A DNA stretch of 64,000 nt from UBA4479 sp963974935. Its GTDB lineage: Bacteria > Pseudomonadota > Alphaproteobacteria > Rhodospirillales > Casp-alpha2. The position numbers were made by a program, and so were the translations under genes. The stretch lies in the NCBI GenBank assembly GCA_963974935.1, contig CAXBEV010000001.1, positions 186,001 to 250,000 on the forward strand. The letters are read 5' to 3'. The notes under the pieces are model-generated. The model saw nothing but the letters and a program-made list of their open reading frames with translations. It had not been told where the DNA came from and searched no databases. This document shows, one piece after another, positions 1 to 6,908 of this stretch; within the stretch, counting starts at the first letter, position 1, and each line of letters begins with the position of its first letter.

Positions 1-61
1 GTTTCGAGTAGTCAGCGAAGAACGGGTTTTTTTCGGCCATTTTCATGAAATCGGTGTACAT
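1..61 (-). CDS. phasin-like protein, N-terminal fragment (runs off the window)
   Basis: The minus strand from base 61 encodes MYTDFMKMAEKNPFFADYSK and continues beyond the window edge. A GGAG ribosome-binding site lies at 71-74, nine bases before the ATG. The start resembles phasins, which coat polyhydroxyalkanoate granules and often open with a short hydrophilic stretch followed by NPF. The stronger argument is upstream: a good sigma70-type promoter surrounded by four TGC-N3/4-GCA motifs, the pattern I recall for PhaR, the PHA-responsive repressor of phasin genes. Only 20 residues are visible, so the family call is an inference. Confidence 0.45.
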   Translation of the reverse strand, partial: MYTDFMKMAEKNPFFADYSK

Positions 62-89
62 AGTAATTATCTCCATTTCCAGTCAGGGA

Positions 90-203
90 TGCGGCGCATC
101 CGGTAAGTCGTAGTGCGGCGGCAATTTCTTTATTGCTGCACCGCAACATGGACACAATATGCTTGAGTAGAGGCCAATTGTCAATGGTTTTTTGTGCGCT
201 GCA
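90..203. promoter_or_regulatory. cluster of four TGC-N3/4-GCA sites (PhaR-like operator)
   Basis: The motif TGC-N3-GCA occurs at 90-98, 137-145 and 195-203, and TGC-N4-GCA at 114-123. Two are longer palindromes: TTGC-N6-GCAA at 133-146 and TTGTGC-GCT-GCACAA at 192-206. One site lies just upstream of the -35 and the others in the leader. PhaR of purple and denitrifying alphaproteobacteria is described as binding CTGC-N3/4-GCAG; that parallel is from memory. Confidence 0.45.
156..184 (-). promoter_or_regulatory. sigma70-type promoter of the phasin-like gene
   Basis: Read on the minus strand there is TTGACA (184-179), a 17-base spacer and CATATT (161-156), which gives a start of transcription near 149 and a leader of about 88 bases before the ATG at 61. 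The -35 is perfect and the -10 matches 4 of 6. Confidence 0.6.
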
Positions 204-257
204 CAATATTTTTTCTCGCAGGCGCAATATATTTTAAAATGGCAGGAATCCGGGCTT

Positions 258-920
258 TTAAGCCGCTTCGGCTTCGCCGGTTTCCGTGCGGCGCTTCAGA
301 TTCGGTATGCTTTCCGCAAATTTTTCTGCTCGCGCCAAGTCTTTATCGAGTGCCGACATGGTCGCCGCGAAGCCGGCGTCCGTGTCTTTTAGCCAGACCC
401 GGAACGCGTTCATATAAATAATACCGAGCGTCTCGATCTTAATCAGCCCCCGCCAGCCGTCCGTCGTTACACCGGCGGCCTGGAGCGACAAGGACATGGA
501 TTTTTTAAACTGAGGCGTCAGGCAGGCGACGAGCATCGGATCACGGGCGACGTCTGCGACAATCGACGCCATCGCTGCTTGGCGGCCTTCAAGGGCGTCA
601 AAGCGGCGCATCAGAACGTCGAACAACTTGTCCTTGATGCTGCCGTCGAGGGGATCTTTTTCCAGGCCCCCCAAGACCTCTGCATCGATACGCTTGTTGA
701 GCGCTTTGAGGACTTTCGCTTTGCCCGACAGCGTCATCAGCGCGTCGCCTAGGGGTATGCCCGCGTGTTCGGCAATCTGCGCCAGGGACATGTCCCGCCA
801 AAGATGCGTCGCGGCAAGGTCCAGCGCGCCGTCGATCAGCTTGTCGCTGACGCTCCGGGTATCCGTGGGCTTACGGCGTTTTGCGGTCTTTGTCGTCTTG
901 GTCGGCTTTGCTGCGGCCAT
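258..920 (-). CDS. TetR family transcriptional regulator
   Basis: This 220-residue protein has a lysine- and threonine-rich N-terminus (residues 1-25), then a TetR-type helix-turn-helix at about 28-75 including LAQIAEHAGIPLGDAL, in which TetR proteins normally contact DNA. The rest is an all-helical ligand domain whose effector cannot be read. The ATG at 920 is preceded by GGGAG at good distance. It follows proC on the same strand by about 60 bases and precedes the phasin-like gene, which has its own promoter. Helix 3 is atypical (no classic YYHF), so it is a divergent member. The regulated genes are unknown. Confidence 0.75.
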   Translation of the reverse strand: MAAAKPTKTTKTAKRRKPTDTRSVSDKLIDGALDLAATHLWRDMSLAQIAEHAGIPLGDALMTLSGKAKVLKALNKRIDAEVLGGLEKDPLDGSIKDKLFDVLMRRFDALEGRQAAMASIVADVARDPMLVACLTPQFKKSMSLSLQAAGVTTDGWRGLIKIETLGIIYMNAFRVWLKDTDAGFAATMSALDKDLARAEKFAESIPNLKRRTETGEAEAA

Positions 921-980
921 GACTCGTCTCCCGATACGGAAATAGAAACCACCATTATATCCGAAATGGGGAGGAAGTGC

Positions 981-1790
981 CTAGCCTGCAAGCTCTTTCG
1001 AGCGTTGCGTCGCCGCGGCAATCGCCTTGGTCATCAATGGCTGCAGGGCATCATCGGCCATCAACACCTTCAGCGCTTCCGCTGTGGTGCCGCCTGGGCT
1101 GGTAACATTCTTGCGGAGCGTTGCCGGCGTGTCGCTCGATTGATGCATCAATTCGCCGGCGCCGGACACCGTCACGCGCGCCAAACGCATCGCTAAATCC
1201 GCCGGTAGGCCTGCTTGCCGCCCGGCCTCAGCCATAACCTCGGCGAGCAAAAAGACATACGCCGGCCCACCGCCTGATAATGCGGTCACTGCATCGATCT
1301 GGCCTTCGTCGTCGACCCAGGCAACCTCGCCGACGGCGGACAACAGTTCATCCGCCCAGGCGCGTTGCGACTCAGAGACATGCGGATTCGGACAGCCGAC
1401 GGTGATCCCGCGCCCAACGGCGGCGGGGGTGTTCGGCATGGCGCGGACAATCGCCGCCTTTGATCCCAGATGCTTTTCGAAGTATGCGATGGTTTTGCCT
1501 GCGGCGATCGAAACGAACAAGCAGTCTGGCCCCGCAAAGCGCGCATACGCGGGGAGTGCTTCGTCCATCATTTGCGGCTTTACGGCCAGCACCACGGTCT
1601 CGGGTGCGGCGTCATCGTCCAGTTTGCCGGCATCGGCAACGCACGTGACGCCAAGATCACGGCTCAACTGTGTGGCGGCCTCGGCAAACGGTTCAATTAC
1701 GGTGACATCGTCTGGAGACAGGCTACCCTTAAGCCAGCCCTCAAGCATGGCGCCCCCCATCTTGCCGCCACCGACAAGAAGCAGTTTCAT
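981..1790 (-). CDS. proC: pyrroline-5-carboxylate reductase
   Basis: ProC catalyses the last step of proline synthesis, NAD(P)H-dependent reduction of pyrroline-5-carboxylate in the cytosol. The 269-residue length is normal. The N-terminal Rossmann motif VGGGKMGGAM is at about residues 6-15, and the C-terminal dimerisation domain carries ALSGGGPAYVFLLAE and TSPGGTTAEAL, the family signature. It lies 24 bases after the YbjN gene on the same strand, and GGAG stands about 12 bases before the ATG, so the two are probably cotranscribed. Confidence 0.95.
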   Translation of the reverse strand: MKLLLVGGGKMGGAMLEGWLKGSLSPDDVTVIEPFAEAATQLSRDLGVTCVADAGKLDDDAAPETVVLAVKPQMMDEALPAYARFAGPDCLFVSIAAGKTIAYFEKHLGSKAAIVRAMPNTPAAVGRGITVGCPNPHVSESQRAWADELLSAVGEVAWVDDEGQIDAVTALSGGGPAYVFLLAEVMAEAGRQAGLPADLAMRLARVTVSGAGELMHQSSDTPATLRKNVTSPGGTTAEALKVLMADDALQPLMTKAIAAATQRSKELAG

Positions 1791-1814
1791 CGGATGAACT
1801 CCATCAATCGTTGT

Positions 1815-2318
1815 TTAGGCTTCGCCGACGGTTTCGATCATTGCGGCTGCAATCGCGTCCGGTGCGGTTTTGCCGCCCCAAATTACGTATTGGAAGGCCG
1901 GATAGAATTTTTCGCACTCGATCAGTGCGGTTTCCACCAGATCTTCCATTTGCTCCATCGTCGGCTCTTGTTGGCCGCGCATCGGCAACGCGTGGCGATA
2001 CATCGGTAGACCTTCGTCGGTCCACATGCCGAAATGCCCCATCCACAAGCGTTCGTTGACCTCGGCCAACAGCTCAAACACCGGCTGGCGGCGTTCGGTG
2101 GGGACACGCATGTCGAAAGCGCAGGTGAAGTGCATCGCACCTATGTCATCGTTCCAGGCGAAATACAGGCTGTAATCGCACCAAGTGCCCGGCACCTGCA
2201 CCGCCATTTCTTCATCGTTACGGCGGTCAAATGTCCAGTCGTTGAACTCGACGATTTTCTCGACGATGTCCAACGGATTGGCGAGTTGGGTTTCGCTTGT
2301 GATTTCCATCGTTCGCAT
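1815..2318 (-). CDS. YbjN domain-containing protein
   Basis: This 167-residue cytosolic protein of the YbjN family (type III secretion chaperone-like fold) has no agreed biochemical function; members are linked to stress and motility phenotypes and often sit next to proC in alphaproteobacteria. The typical pattern of a small alpha/beta domain with many aromatic residues (WCDYSLYFAWNDD, FYPAFQYVIWGG) is present. I chose the ATG at 2318 because AGGAG precedes it by about seven bases; an upstream start at 2393 would add 25 residues that do not look coding. Three CCTAGA hexamers lie directly upstream. Confidence 0.75.
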   Translation of the reverse strand: MRTMEITSETQLANPLDIVEKIVEFNDWTFDRRNDEEMAVQVPGTWCDYSLYFAWNDDIGAMHFTCAFDMRVPTERRQPVFELLAEVNERLWMGHFGMWTDEGLPMYRHALPMRGQQEPTMEQMEDLVETALIECEKFYPAFQYVIWGGKTAPDAIAAAMIETVGEA

Positions 2319-2366
2319 GGGAGCTCCTCTCATGCCCGGCCGGTAGGACGTTATGGCCGATTGGAG

Positions 2367-2398
2367 CCTAGACACAATACCTAGAGGTAACACCTAGA
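2367..2398. repeat. three CCTAGA hexamers with a 13-base period
   Basis: CCTAGA starts at 2367, 2380 and 2393, exactly 13 bases apart, with unrelated 7-base spacers. The array is 49 to 80 bases upstream of the YbjN start codon, where an activator or repressor would bind. CTAG is usually a rare tetranucleotide in proteobacterial DNA, so three in 32 bases is unlikely to be casual. Confidence 0.5.
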
Positions 2399-2490
2399 TA
2401 TCGTTAAACGCCATCGACCACCTACAACATTTACCCTGCCCGATGTTGGAATCGCGCGCAAGAGGAATTAATCAATGATTAACAAAGTTT

Positions 2491-2499
2491 TGTGGATAA
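2491..2499 (-). promoter_or_regulatory. single perfect DnaA box (TTATCCACA)
   Basis: The plus strand reads TGTGGATAA, the complement of the consensus DnaA nonamer, in an AT-rich patch. About half a match is expected by chance in 64 kb over both strands, and no second perfect box or origin-linked gene is nearby, so this is at most a titration or regulatory site. Confidence 0.3.
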
Positions 2500-2570
2500 G
2501 AAGTCATGAAAGCACGAGAAGTTGATTCTACGCCGGCTTCAGGAACGACTTCGGGCTCCAAACACCACGG

Positions 2571-2659
2571 CGTCATCCTGAACTTGATTCAGGATCCATT
2601 TCTCTAGCGCGTCGCAATGCCTGTCTACGTGCAGATCCTGAATCAAGTTCAGGATGACG
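2571..2659. repeat. REP-like palindromic element, long form (family 1)
   Basis: CGTCATCCTGAACTTGATTC and AGGATCC (2571-2597) are mirrored by GATCCTGAATCAAGTTCAGG and ATGACG (2634-2659) around a spacer of 36 bases. The same arms recur at 52218-52296, and in collapsed form at 59957-59989 and 62757-62787. It lies just downstream of the ubiK stop codon. Elements of this kind are widespread in alphaproteobacterial intergenic DNA. Confidence 0.85.
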
Positions 2660-2699
2660 CTTAAAGTGGGGGAGGTTGGGAGCGCTGACGAGGGCCCAG

Positions 2700-3002
2700 T
2701 CAGCCAGCTTTCTTCGGTGCCGCCTTCTTTGCGGTCGGCTTTTTCGCCGCAGGTTTTTTGCTGAGTTGCGCTTCGAGTGCATCGATGCGTTTCGCCAGCG
2801 CTTCGTTTTCCGTGCGCGCTTTGGCGGCCATGGCTTTGACGGCGTCGAATTCGTCGCGAGGCACCATGTCGGCGTCGGTGAGGAAGCGTTCGATGCGTTG
2901 GCGGATCAGGGCGTCGATCTCGTCTTTCATGCCCATCACCGTGGATACGGCACCGTTGGCGACGCGGGCCAAATCGTCGAACATTTTGTTTTGCGTTTGC
3001 AT
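2700..3002 (-). CDS. ubiK: ubiquinone biosynthesis accessory factor UbiK (BMFP family)
   Basis: The 100-residue protein has the BMFP/UbiK layout: an amphipathic N-terminal helix (MFDDLARVANGAVSTVMGMK), a middle segment with IERFLTDADMVPRDEFDAV, then a C-terminal coiled coil (about residues 55-83) and an alanine/lysine-rich tail (KKPAAKKPTAKKA). In E. coli UbiK helps assemble the ubiquinone synthesis complex and binds lipid. The ATG at 3002 has AGGAGA in the correct place; the longer reading frame to 3140 has no support. It is divergent from hldD, with 180 bases between them for both promoters. Confidence 0.85.
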   Translation of the reverse strand: MQTQNKMFDDLARVANGAVSTVMGMKDEIDALIRQRIERFLTDADMVPRDEFDAVKAMAAKARTENEALAKRIDALEAQLSKKPAAKKPTAKKAAPKKAG

Positions 3003-3182
3003 TTCTTCTCTCCTGAGCCGTCGCGGCGCTTCACAACAACCCGAATATGGCGATTTCCCAGTCGTGCTGCAAGGTGTCGGCGCTTTACGCGTGTGGGTAT
3101 GCGGGCTTATAAGGAGCAAACAACGTGTAAGAATAAGCAACGTGACATCGGGTACAGCAACCAGCGAGGCTGAGGCGCAGAT

Positions 3183-4169
3183 ATGTATGTGATTACCGGC
3201 GGGGCCGGCTTTATCGGATCAAATGTCGCCTACGCCCTCGAAGCCAAGGGCGCCGGACCATTGGTGATCGTCGATTGGCTGGGCGTCGACGATAAGTGGC
3301 GGAACATCGCGAAGCGCACCCTTTATGACATTGTCGCCCCTGAAAACATCGACGGCTTTTTACACGAGAACGCGCATGACGTGACGGCGATTGTGCACAT
3401 GGGCGCGATTTCGGCGACGACCGAGCGCGATGCGGACTTGATCGTCGACACCAATTTCCGCTTGTCTCGCGACCTGTGGCGGTTTTGTGCGGCCACTGGG
3501 ACGCCGTTTATTTATGCCTCGTCCGCGGCCACCTATGGCGATGGCACAGATGGGTTTGACGATGATATGTCGGCAACCGCGCTTGGCGCGCTGAGCCCGC
3601 TCAATGCCTATGGTTGGTCGAAGCTGTTGTTTGACCGCTGGGTGGCGCGCGAGCTTGCGACAGATCAGGCGCGGCCGCCGCAGTGGGCCGGGCTTCGGTT
3701 CTTCAATGTATATGGGCCCAACGAATACCATAAGGGCCGGATGCAGAGCGTGGTCTCGCAGATTCAACCGCTCGCCGCAAAAGACACCGCCTGCAAATTG
3801 TTCAAATCACATAATCCGGATTACGCTGATGGCGGCCAATTGCGCGATTTTGTCTCGGTTGATGATTGCGCCGACGTGATTTGCTGGCTTTTGGAAACGC
3901 CGGCGGTGTCGGGTCTGTTTAACCTGGGCACCGGTCAAGCGCGTAGCTTTGCCGATTTGGCGGCCACCGTTTATCGGGCTATGGATAAAGAGCCGATGAT
4001 CGACTTTGTGCCGACGCCCGAAGATATCCGTGAAAAATATCAATATTTCACCGAAGCCAAGATGACGCGGCTCCGGGATGCCGGCTACAACGGGCAGTTT
4101 ACGCCGCTCGAAGTGGGCGTCTCGCGCTATGTGCAAGATTTCCTCGCCAACACTGACCCGTATCGCTGA
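3183..4169 (+). CDS. hldD: ADP-L-glycero-D-manno-heptose 6-epimerase
   Basis: HldD, an extended SDR, inverts C6 of ADP-D,D-heptose to make the LPS inner-core precursor. The protein is 328 residues (family about 310-330). The NADP-binding GGAGFIGSN is at residues 6-14, the catalytic YGWSK supplies Tyr and Lys, and FFNVYGPNEYHKGRM and RDFVSVDD are typical of HldD. The GAGGCG before the ATG may serve as ribosome-binding site. lgt follows after eight bases, so both envelope genes are probably cotranscribed. The cell therefore probably makes a heptose-containing lipopolysaccharide. Confidence 0.92.
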   Translation: MYVITGGAGFIGSNVAYALEAKGAGPLVIVDWLGVDDKWRNIAKRTLYDIVAPENIDGFLHENAHDVTAIVHMGAISATTERDADLIVDTNFRLSRDLWRFCAATGTPFIYASSAATYGDGTDGFDDDMSATALGALSPLNAYGWSKLLFDRWVARELATDQARPPQWAGLRFFNVYGPNEYHKGRMQSVVSQIQPLAAKDTACKLFKSHNPDYADGGQLRDFVSVDDCADVICWLLETPAVSGLFNLGTGQARSFADLAATVYRAMDKEPMIDFVPTPEDIREKYQYFTEAKMTRLRDAGYNGQFTPLEVGVSRYVQDFLANTDPYR

Positions 4170-4177
4170 TCGCCATT

Positions 4178-4978
4178 ATGATATTTGCCATCCCATTCCC
4201 GAGCATCGATCCGGTCATCTTTGAAGTCGGTGTATTTGCCGTGCGTTGGTATTCGCTGGCCTATCTCGCGGGTCTAATATTGGGTTGGATGTATATGAAG
4301 CGGCTCTGCCGCCGCACACCTCCAGTGTGTACGGTGACCGACGTCGACGACTTTTTGGTATGGGCGACGTTGGGTGTGGTGTTGGGCGGCAGGCTCGGCA
4401 TCGTGCTGTTTTATCAATTCGATTATTTCATGGCGAACCCGGCCAAGATCATCGCCGTCTGGGAAGGCGGGATGTCGTTCCATGGCGGGTTCTTAGGCGT
4501 TGTCGTGGCGGCGATTTGGTTCACGCGTCGGCGCAATATCGATCCGCTTCGGTTCGGCGATCTGTTGGGTTGCGTCGCGCCCATCGGTTTGTTTTTCGGG
4601 CGTATCGCCAACTTTATTAATAGCGAGCTATGGGGCCGCGCGGCGGACGTGCCGTGGGCGGTTGTGTTTCCGACCGGCGGGCCTGAACCTCGTCATCCCA
4701 GTCAGATATATGAAGCCCTGCTCGAAGGGGCGCTGTTATTTGCGATCTTGTTTATCTTCAGCCGCTTTGATGCCGTGCGCCGCAGACCCGGCCTGCTGAT
4801 GGGCATCTTCATCGCTGGATACGCGTTGGCCCGCATGACGGCGGAATTCTTCCGCGAGCCCGATTCTTATATTGGCTTCTTGGCGTTCGGGACCACATGG
4901 GGCCAATGGCTGTCGCTGCCGATGTTTGCCGCAGGTGTGTTCTTCATCTGGCGCGCTTGGCGCAAGCCGCTGGTTTAA
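4178..4978 (+). CDS. lgt: prolipoprotein diacylglyceryl transferase
   Basis: Lgt moves diacylglycerol from phosphatidylglycerol to the lipobox cysteine of prolipoproteins at the inner membrane. The 266-residue protein has about seven membrane segments and the family signatures GGRLGIVLFY, GMSFHGGFLG, GRIANFINSELWG (with the essential Arg), PRHPSQIYEA and ARMTAEFFREPD. It is the enzyme needed by the lipoproteins predicted at 9603, 10685 and 36316. The next gene starts one base after its stop codon. Confidence 0.95.
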   Translation: MIFAIPFPSIDPVIFEVGVFAVRWYSLAYLAGLILGWMYMKRLCRRTPPVCTVTDVDDFLVWATLGVVLGGRLGIVLFYQFDYFMANPAKIIAVWEGGMSFHGGFLGVVVAAIWFTRRRNIDPLRFGDLLGCVAPIGLFFGRIANFINSELWGRAADVPWAVVFPTGGPEPRHPSQIYEALLEGALLFAILFIFSRFDAVRRRPGLLMGIFIAGYALARMTAEFFREPDSYIGFLAFGTTWGQWLSLPMFAAGVFFIWRAWRKPLV

Positions 4979-4979
4979 A

Positions 4980-6089
4980 ATGTCGTCGCCGGAAACGCTC
5001 GGCGATGTTTTGTGTGCCCGCATTGAGAACGACGGCCCGATCCCGGTCGAAGACTGGATGGCGACGTGCCTCGGCGATCCCCAGTACGGCTATTATATGA
5101 CCCGCGATCCGCTCGGCTGCCGAGGTGATTTCACCACCGCGCCGGAAATCAGTCAGATGTTTGGTGAACTGTTGGGGTTATGGGCGGTGGTGGTGTGGCA
5201 GCAGATGCACATGCCTGCCCATGTGAACCTGGTCGAACTCGGCCCCGGGCGCGGCACGTTGATGGCGGATGCGATCCGTGCCGCGGCCGGCGTGCCGGGG
5301 TTCTTGGACGCTGTGCAGGTGCATATGGTTGAAACCAGCCCGGTGCTGCAAAGCCGCCAACGCGAGACGTTGCAGTCCGCGCGCTTGCCCGTGATGTGGC
5401 ATGCCGATATCGATGCGCTACCGGACGGGCCGATGATCGTGCTCGCCAACGAATTTTTGGATGCGTTACCGGTGCGCCAATATGTTTATCAAAAGGGGAC
5501 GTGGCACCATCGCGCCGTGACGTGGGCGGATGGGGCGTTCAAGTTCGTTGCCGCAGATGCCGTCGATCCCGATCTCATCCCAGCACCTTTTCGCACCGCT
5601 GCGGAAGGCGCGATCTATGAAGACTCTCCTGCCGTCCTTGCGGTCACGAAAAACCTGGCTGGGCGGCTCAGCGCACAGGGTGGTGCCGCGTTGTTTATCG
5701 ATTACGGACATACCGTCGGCGGCTTGGGCGAGACGCTGCAGGCGGTCAGTCGGCACGGCTACGCTGATCCGCTTGCAGAGCCAGGTGACGTTGACCTGAC
5801 CGCGCATGTGGATTTCGCGGCGCTTGTGGCCTGCGCACGCGATGCCGGGGCCGCAGTTTGGGGCCCGTTGACCCAGGCCGCGCTCTTGCAGCGATTGGGG
5901 ATTGATGAGCGCGCAGCCACCTTGGCCGCAGCCATCGGCACTGAACGCGCGGGCGAGATTTCAACGCAGCATCGACGACTGACTGCCGTCGATGCTATGG
6001 GGCACCTATTTAAAGCGCTCGCGATTACGCACCCGGCCCAGCCCGCCCCGCCCTCGTTCGAGACGGCGATCCCAATGCGTGATCGCTGA
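4980..6089 (+). CDS. class I SAM-dependent methyltransferase, MidA/NDUFAF7 family
   Basis: The 369-residue protein belongs to the COG1565 family, whose mitochondrial member NDUFAF7 methylates an arginine of complex I. It shows MATCLGDPQYGYYMTRDPLG and GDFTTAPEISQMFGE near the N-terminus, and the SAM site LVELGPGRGTLMADA at about residues 80-94. I start it at 4980, one base after the lgt stop, because earlier in-frame sequence lies entirely inside lgt. Residues ANEFLDALPVRQY and DYGH are conserved in the family. The substrate here is an inference; complex I assembly is the obvious candidate. Confidence 0.85.
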   Translation: MSSPETLGDVLCARIENDGPIPVEDWMATCLGDPQYGYYMTRDPLGCRGDFTTAPEISQMFGELLGLWAVVVWQQMHMPAHVNLVELGPGRGTLMADAIRAAAGVPGFLDAVQVHMVETSPVLQSRQRETLQSARLPVMWHADIDALPDGPMIVLANEFLDALPVRQYVYQKGTWHHRAVTWADGAFKFVAADAVDPDLIPAPFRTAAEGAIYEDSPAVLAVTKNLAGRLSAQGGAALFIDYGHTVGGLGETLQAVSRHGYADPLAEPGDVDLTAHVDFAALVACARDAGAAVWGPLTQAALLQRLGIDERAATLAAAIGTERAGEISTQHRRLTAVDAMGHLFKALAITHPAQPAPPSFETAIPMRDR

Positions 6090-6092
6090 CGG

Positions 6093-6302
6093 TTAATGTT
6101 CTTGCGTTTGGCCCTTTGAACAACTGCTGATGCCGAACGGCGCATAGGCCGGGCACCAACGGATCGCCGAGGTAATGAGAGGAATAAGGCCGACCCAGCC
6201 CCACACCGCGAGCGGGTGCGGGCTGAACAGCGCAACTAAAATCAGTCCGACGCCGACAATAAACCTAAGCGCACGATCAACGCCGCCAACATTGGGTTTC
6301 AT
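6093..6302 (-). CDS. small DUF2892 (YgaP-type) membrane protein
   Basis: This 69-residue protein has two hydrophobic helices (about residues 11-28 and 32-47) and the DUF2892 ending CPAYAPFGISSC with two cysteines, as in the membrane part of the YgaP rhodanese. The AGGAGG at 6308-6313 gives a strong start. Its promoter region carries an FNR/FixK box and a long palindromic operator that overlaps the ribosome-binding site. The same DUF2892 domain occurs in the rhodanese at 6901-7455, which shares the operator. A role in handling persulfide sulfur is likely but unproven. Confidence 0.8.
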   Translation of the reverse strand: MKPNVGGVDRALRFIVGVGLILVALFSPHPLAVWGWVGLIPLITSAIRWCPAYAPFGISSCSKGQTQEH

Positions 6303-6310
6303 GGTAGCCT

Positions 6311-6342
6311 CCTATTATATTCAATATTGTGAATATAATAGG
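6311..6342. promoter_or_regulatory. palindromic operator with 12-base arms (ATATTC-N8-GAATAT core)
   Basis: CCTATTATATTC (6311-6322) and GAATATAATAGG (6331-6342) form a perfect inverted repeat around eight bases. It covers the likely -10 (TATTAT, minus strand 6340-6335), the start of transcription and part of the Shine-Dalgarno of the DUF2892 gene. The core ATTC-N8-GAAT matches what I recall for the persulfide sensor SqrR and its relatives BigR/YgaV, ArsR-type repressors of sulfide genes. Confidence 0.7.
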
Positions 6343-6362
6343 TCGCGAAAACCCCGTCGGCG

Positions 6363-6376
6363 TTGATCTGGATCAA
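6363..6376 (-). promoter_or_regulatory. FNR/FixK box TTGAT-CTGG-ATCAA
   Basis: TTGATCTGGATCAA is a full match to the FNR/FixK consensus TTGAT-N4-ATCAA. Its centre (6369.5) is 29.5 bases from the -10 hexamer TATTAT (6340-6335), which puts it at -41.5, the standard class II activator position, for the DUF2892 gene. Confidence 0.75.
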
Positions 6377-6383
6377 TACCTGA

Positions 6384-6908
6384 TTATTGCGCGAACTCGA
6401 TACGATCGAACAGCGCATCTAAGGCGTCTTGGGCGCAGGCTTCGTCAATGTCGCCACCGGGTGCGCCACTGACACCGACAGCGCCGATGCGCGATCCGCC
6501 CACGGAAATCGGCAGACCGCCATCCATCATCATGATGCTGTCTAAGTGCATCAGATTGGCGGCAAGGTCGGGGCGGCTGGCGCGCAACTCACGGGTCGGG
6601 ATGCCTGCCATTAATGCGCCGCGTGCTTTGCCTGCGGCGATTTCCATGGTTTGAATAGCCGCGTATTCACTGCGGAGCACGGCCATGATCTGCCCGGACC
6701 GGTCGGTTACGACGGCGGTGATCGAATAGCCTTTGTCGGTGCATGCTTTGACGGTCTCGTTCGCAATATCGCGGGCCAAGTCTGTACCGATGGTTTTTAC
6801 GTCCAAAACATCGGCGGCTTGTGCCGAAGGTGCGCCGAGTATGACCGTCAAACATACGCCCACAGCGGCCATGTAAAGTCGTTTGAAAAGATGTCTCCCG
6901 TTACGCAT
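6384..6908 (-). CDS. secreted GlcG/HbpS-family (DUF336) protein
   Basis: This 174-residue protein opens with a Sec signal peptide (RLYMAAVGVCLTVILGAPSAQA, cleavage near residue 31), followed by a GlcG/HbpS domain with VTDRSGQIMAVLRSE, AAGKARGALMAGI and IGAVGVSGAPGGDIDEACA. HbpS-type proteins bind heme or sense redox stress outside the membrane; GlcG proteins have no settled role. Its start overlaps the end of the rhodanese gene by eight bases, so the two are translated from one message. A cytosolic paralogue without a signal peptide is at 39632-40063. Confidence 0.8.
   Translation of the reverse strand: MRNGRHLFKRLYMAAVGVCLTVILGAPSAQAADVLDVKTIGTDLARDIANETVKACTDKGYSITAVVTDRSGQIMAVLRSEYAAIQTMEIAAGKARGALMAGIPTRELRASRPDLAANLMHLDSIMMMDGGLPISVGGSRIGAVGVSGAPGGDIDEACAQDALDALFDRIEFAQ

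Larger units (their letters stand above)
2319..2699. other. intergenic region with CCTAGA repeats, DnaA box and REP-like element
   Basis: This 381-base gap separates ybjN and ubiK, both on the minus strand. It holds the three CCTAGA hexamers, an AT-rich stretch with one perfect DnaA-box nonamer, and the 89-base palindromic repeat at 2571-2659. I see no coding potential in it. Confidence 0.6.

Noticed and set aside
2400..2570. Chromosomal origin of replication around the DnaA box
   Set aside because: Only one perfect box, no cluster, and no origin-linked gene such as dnaA, hemE, parA or gidA nearby.
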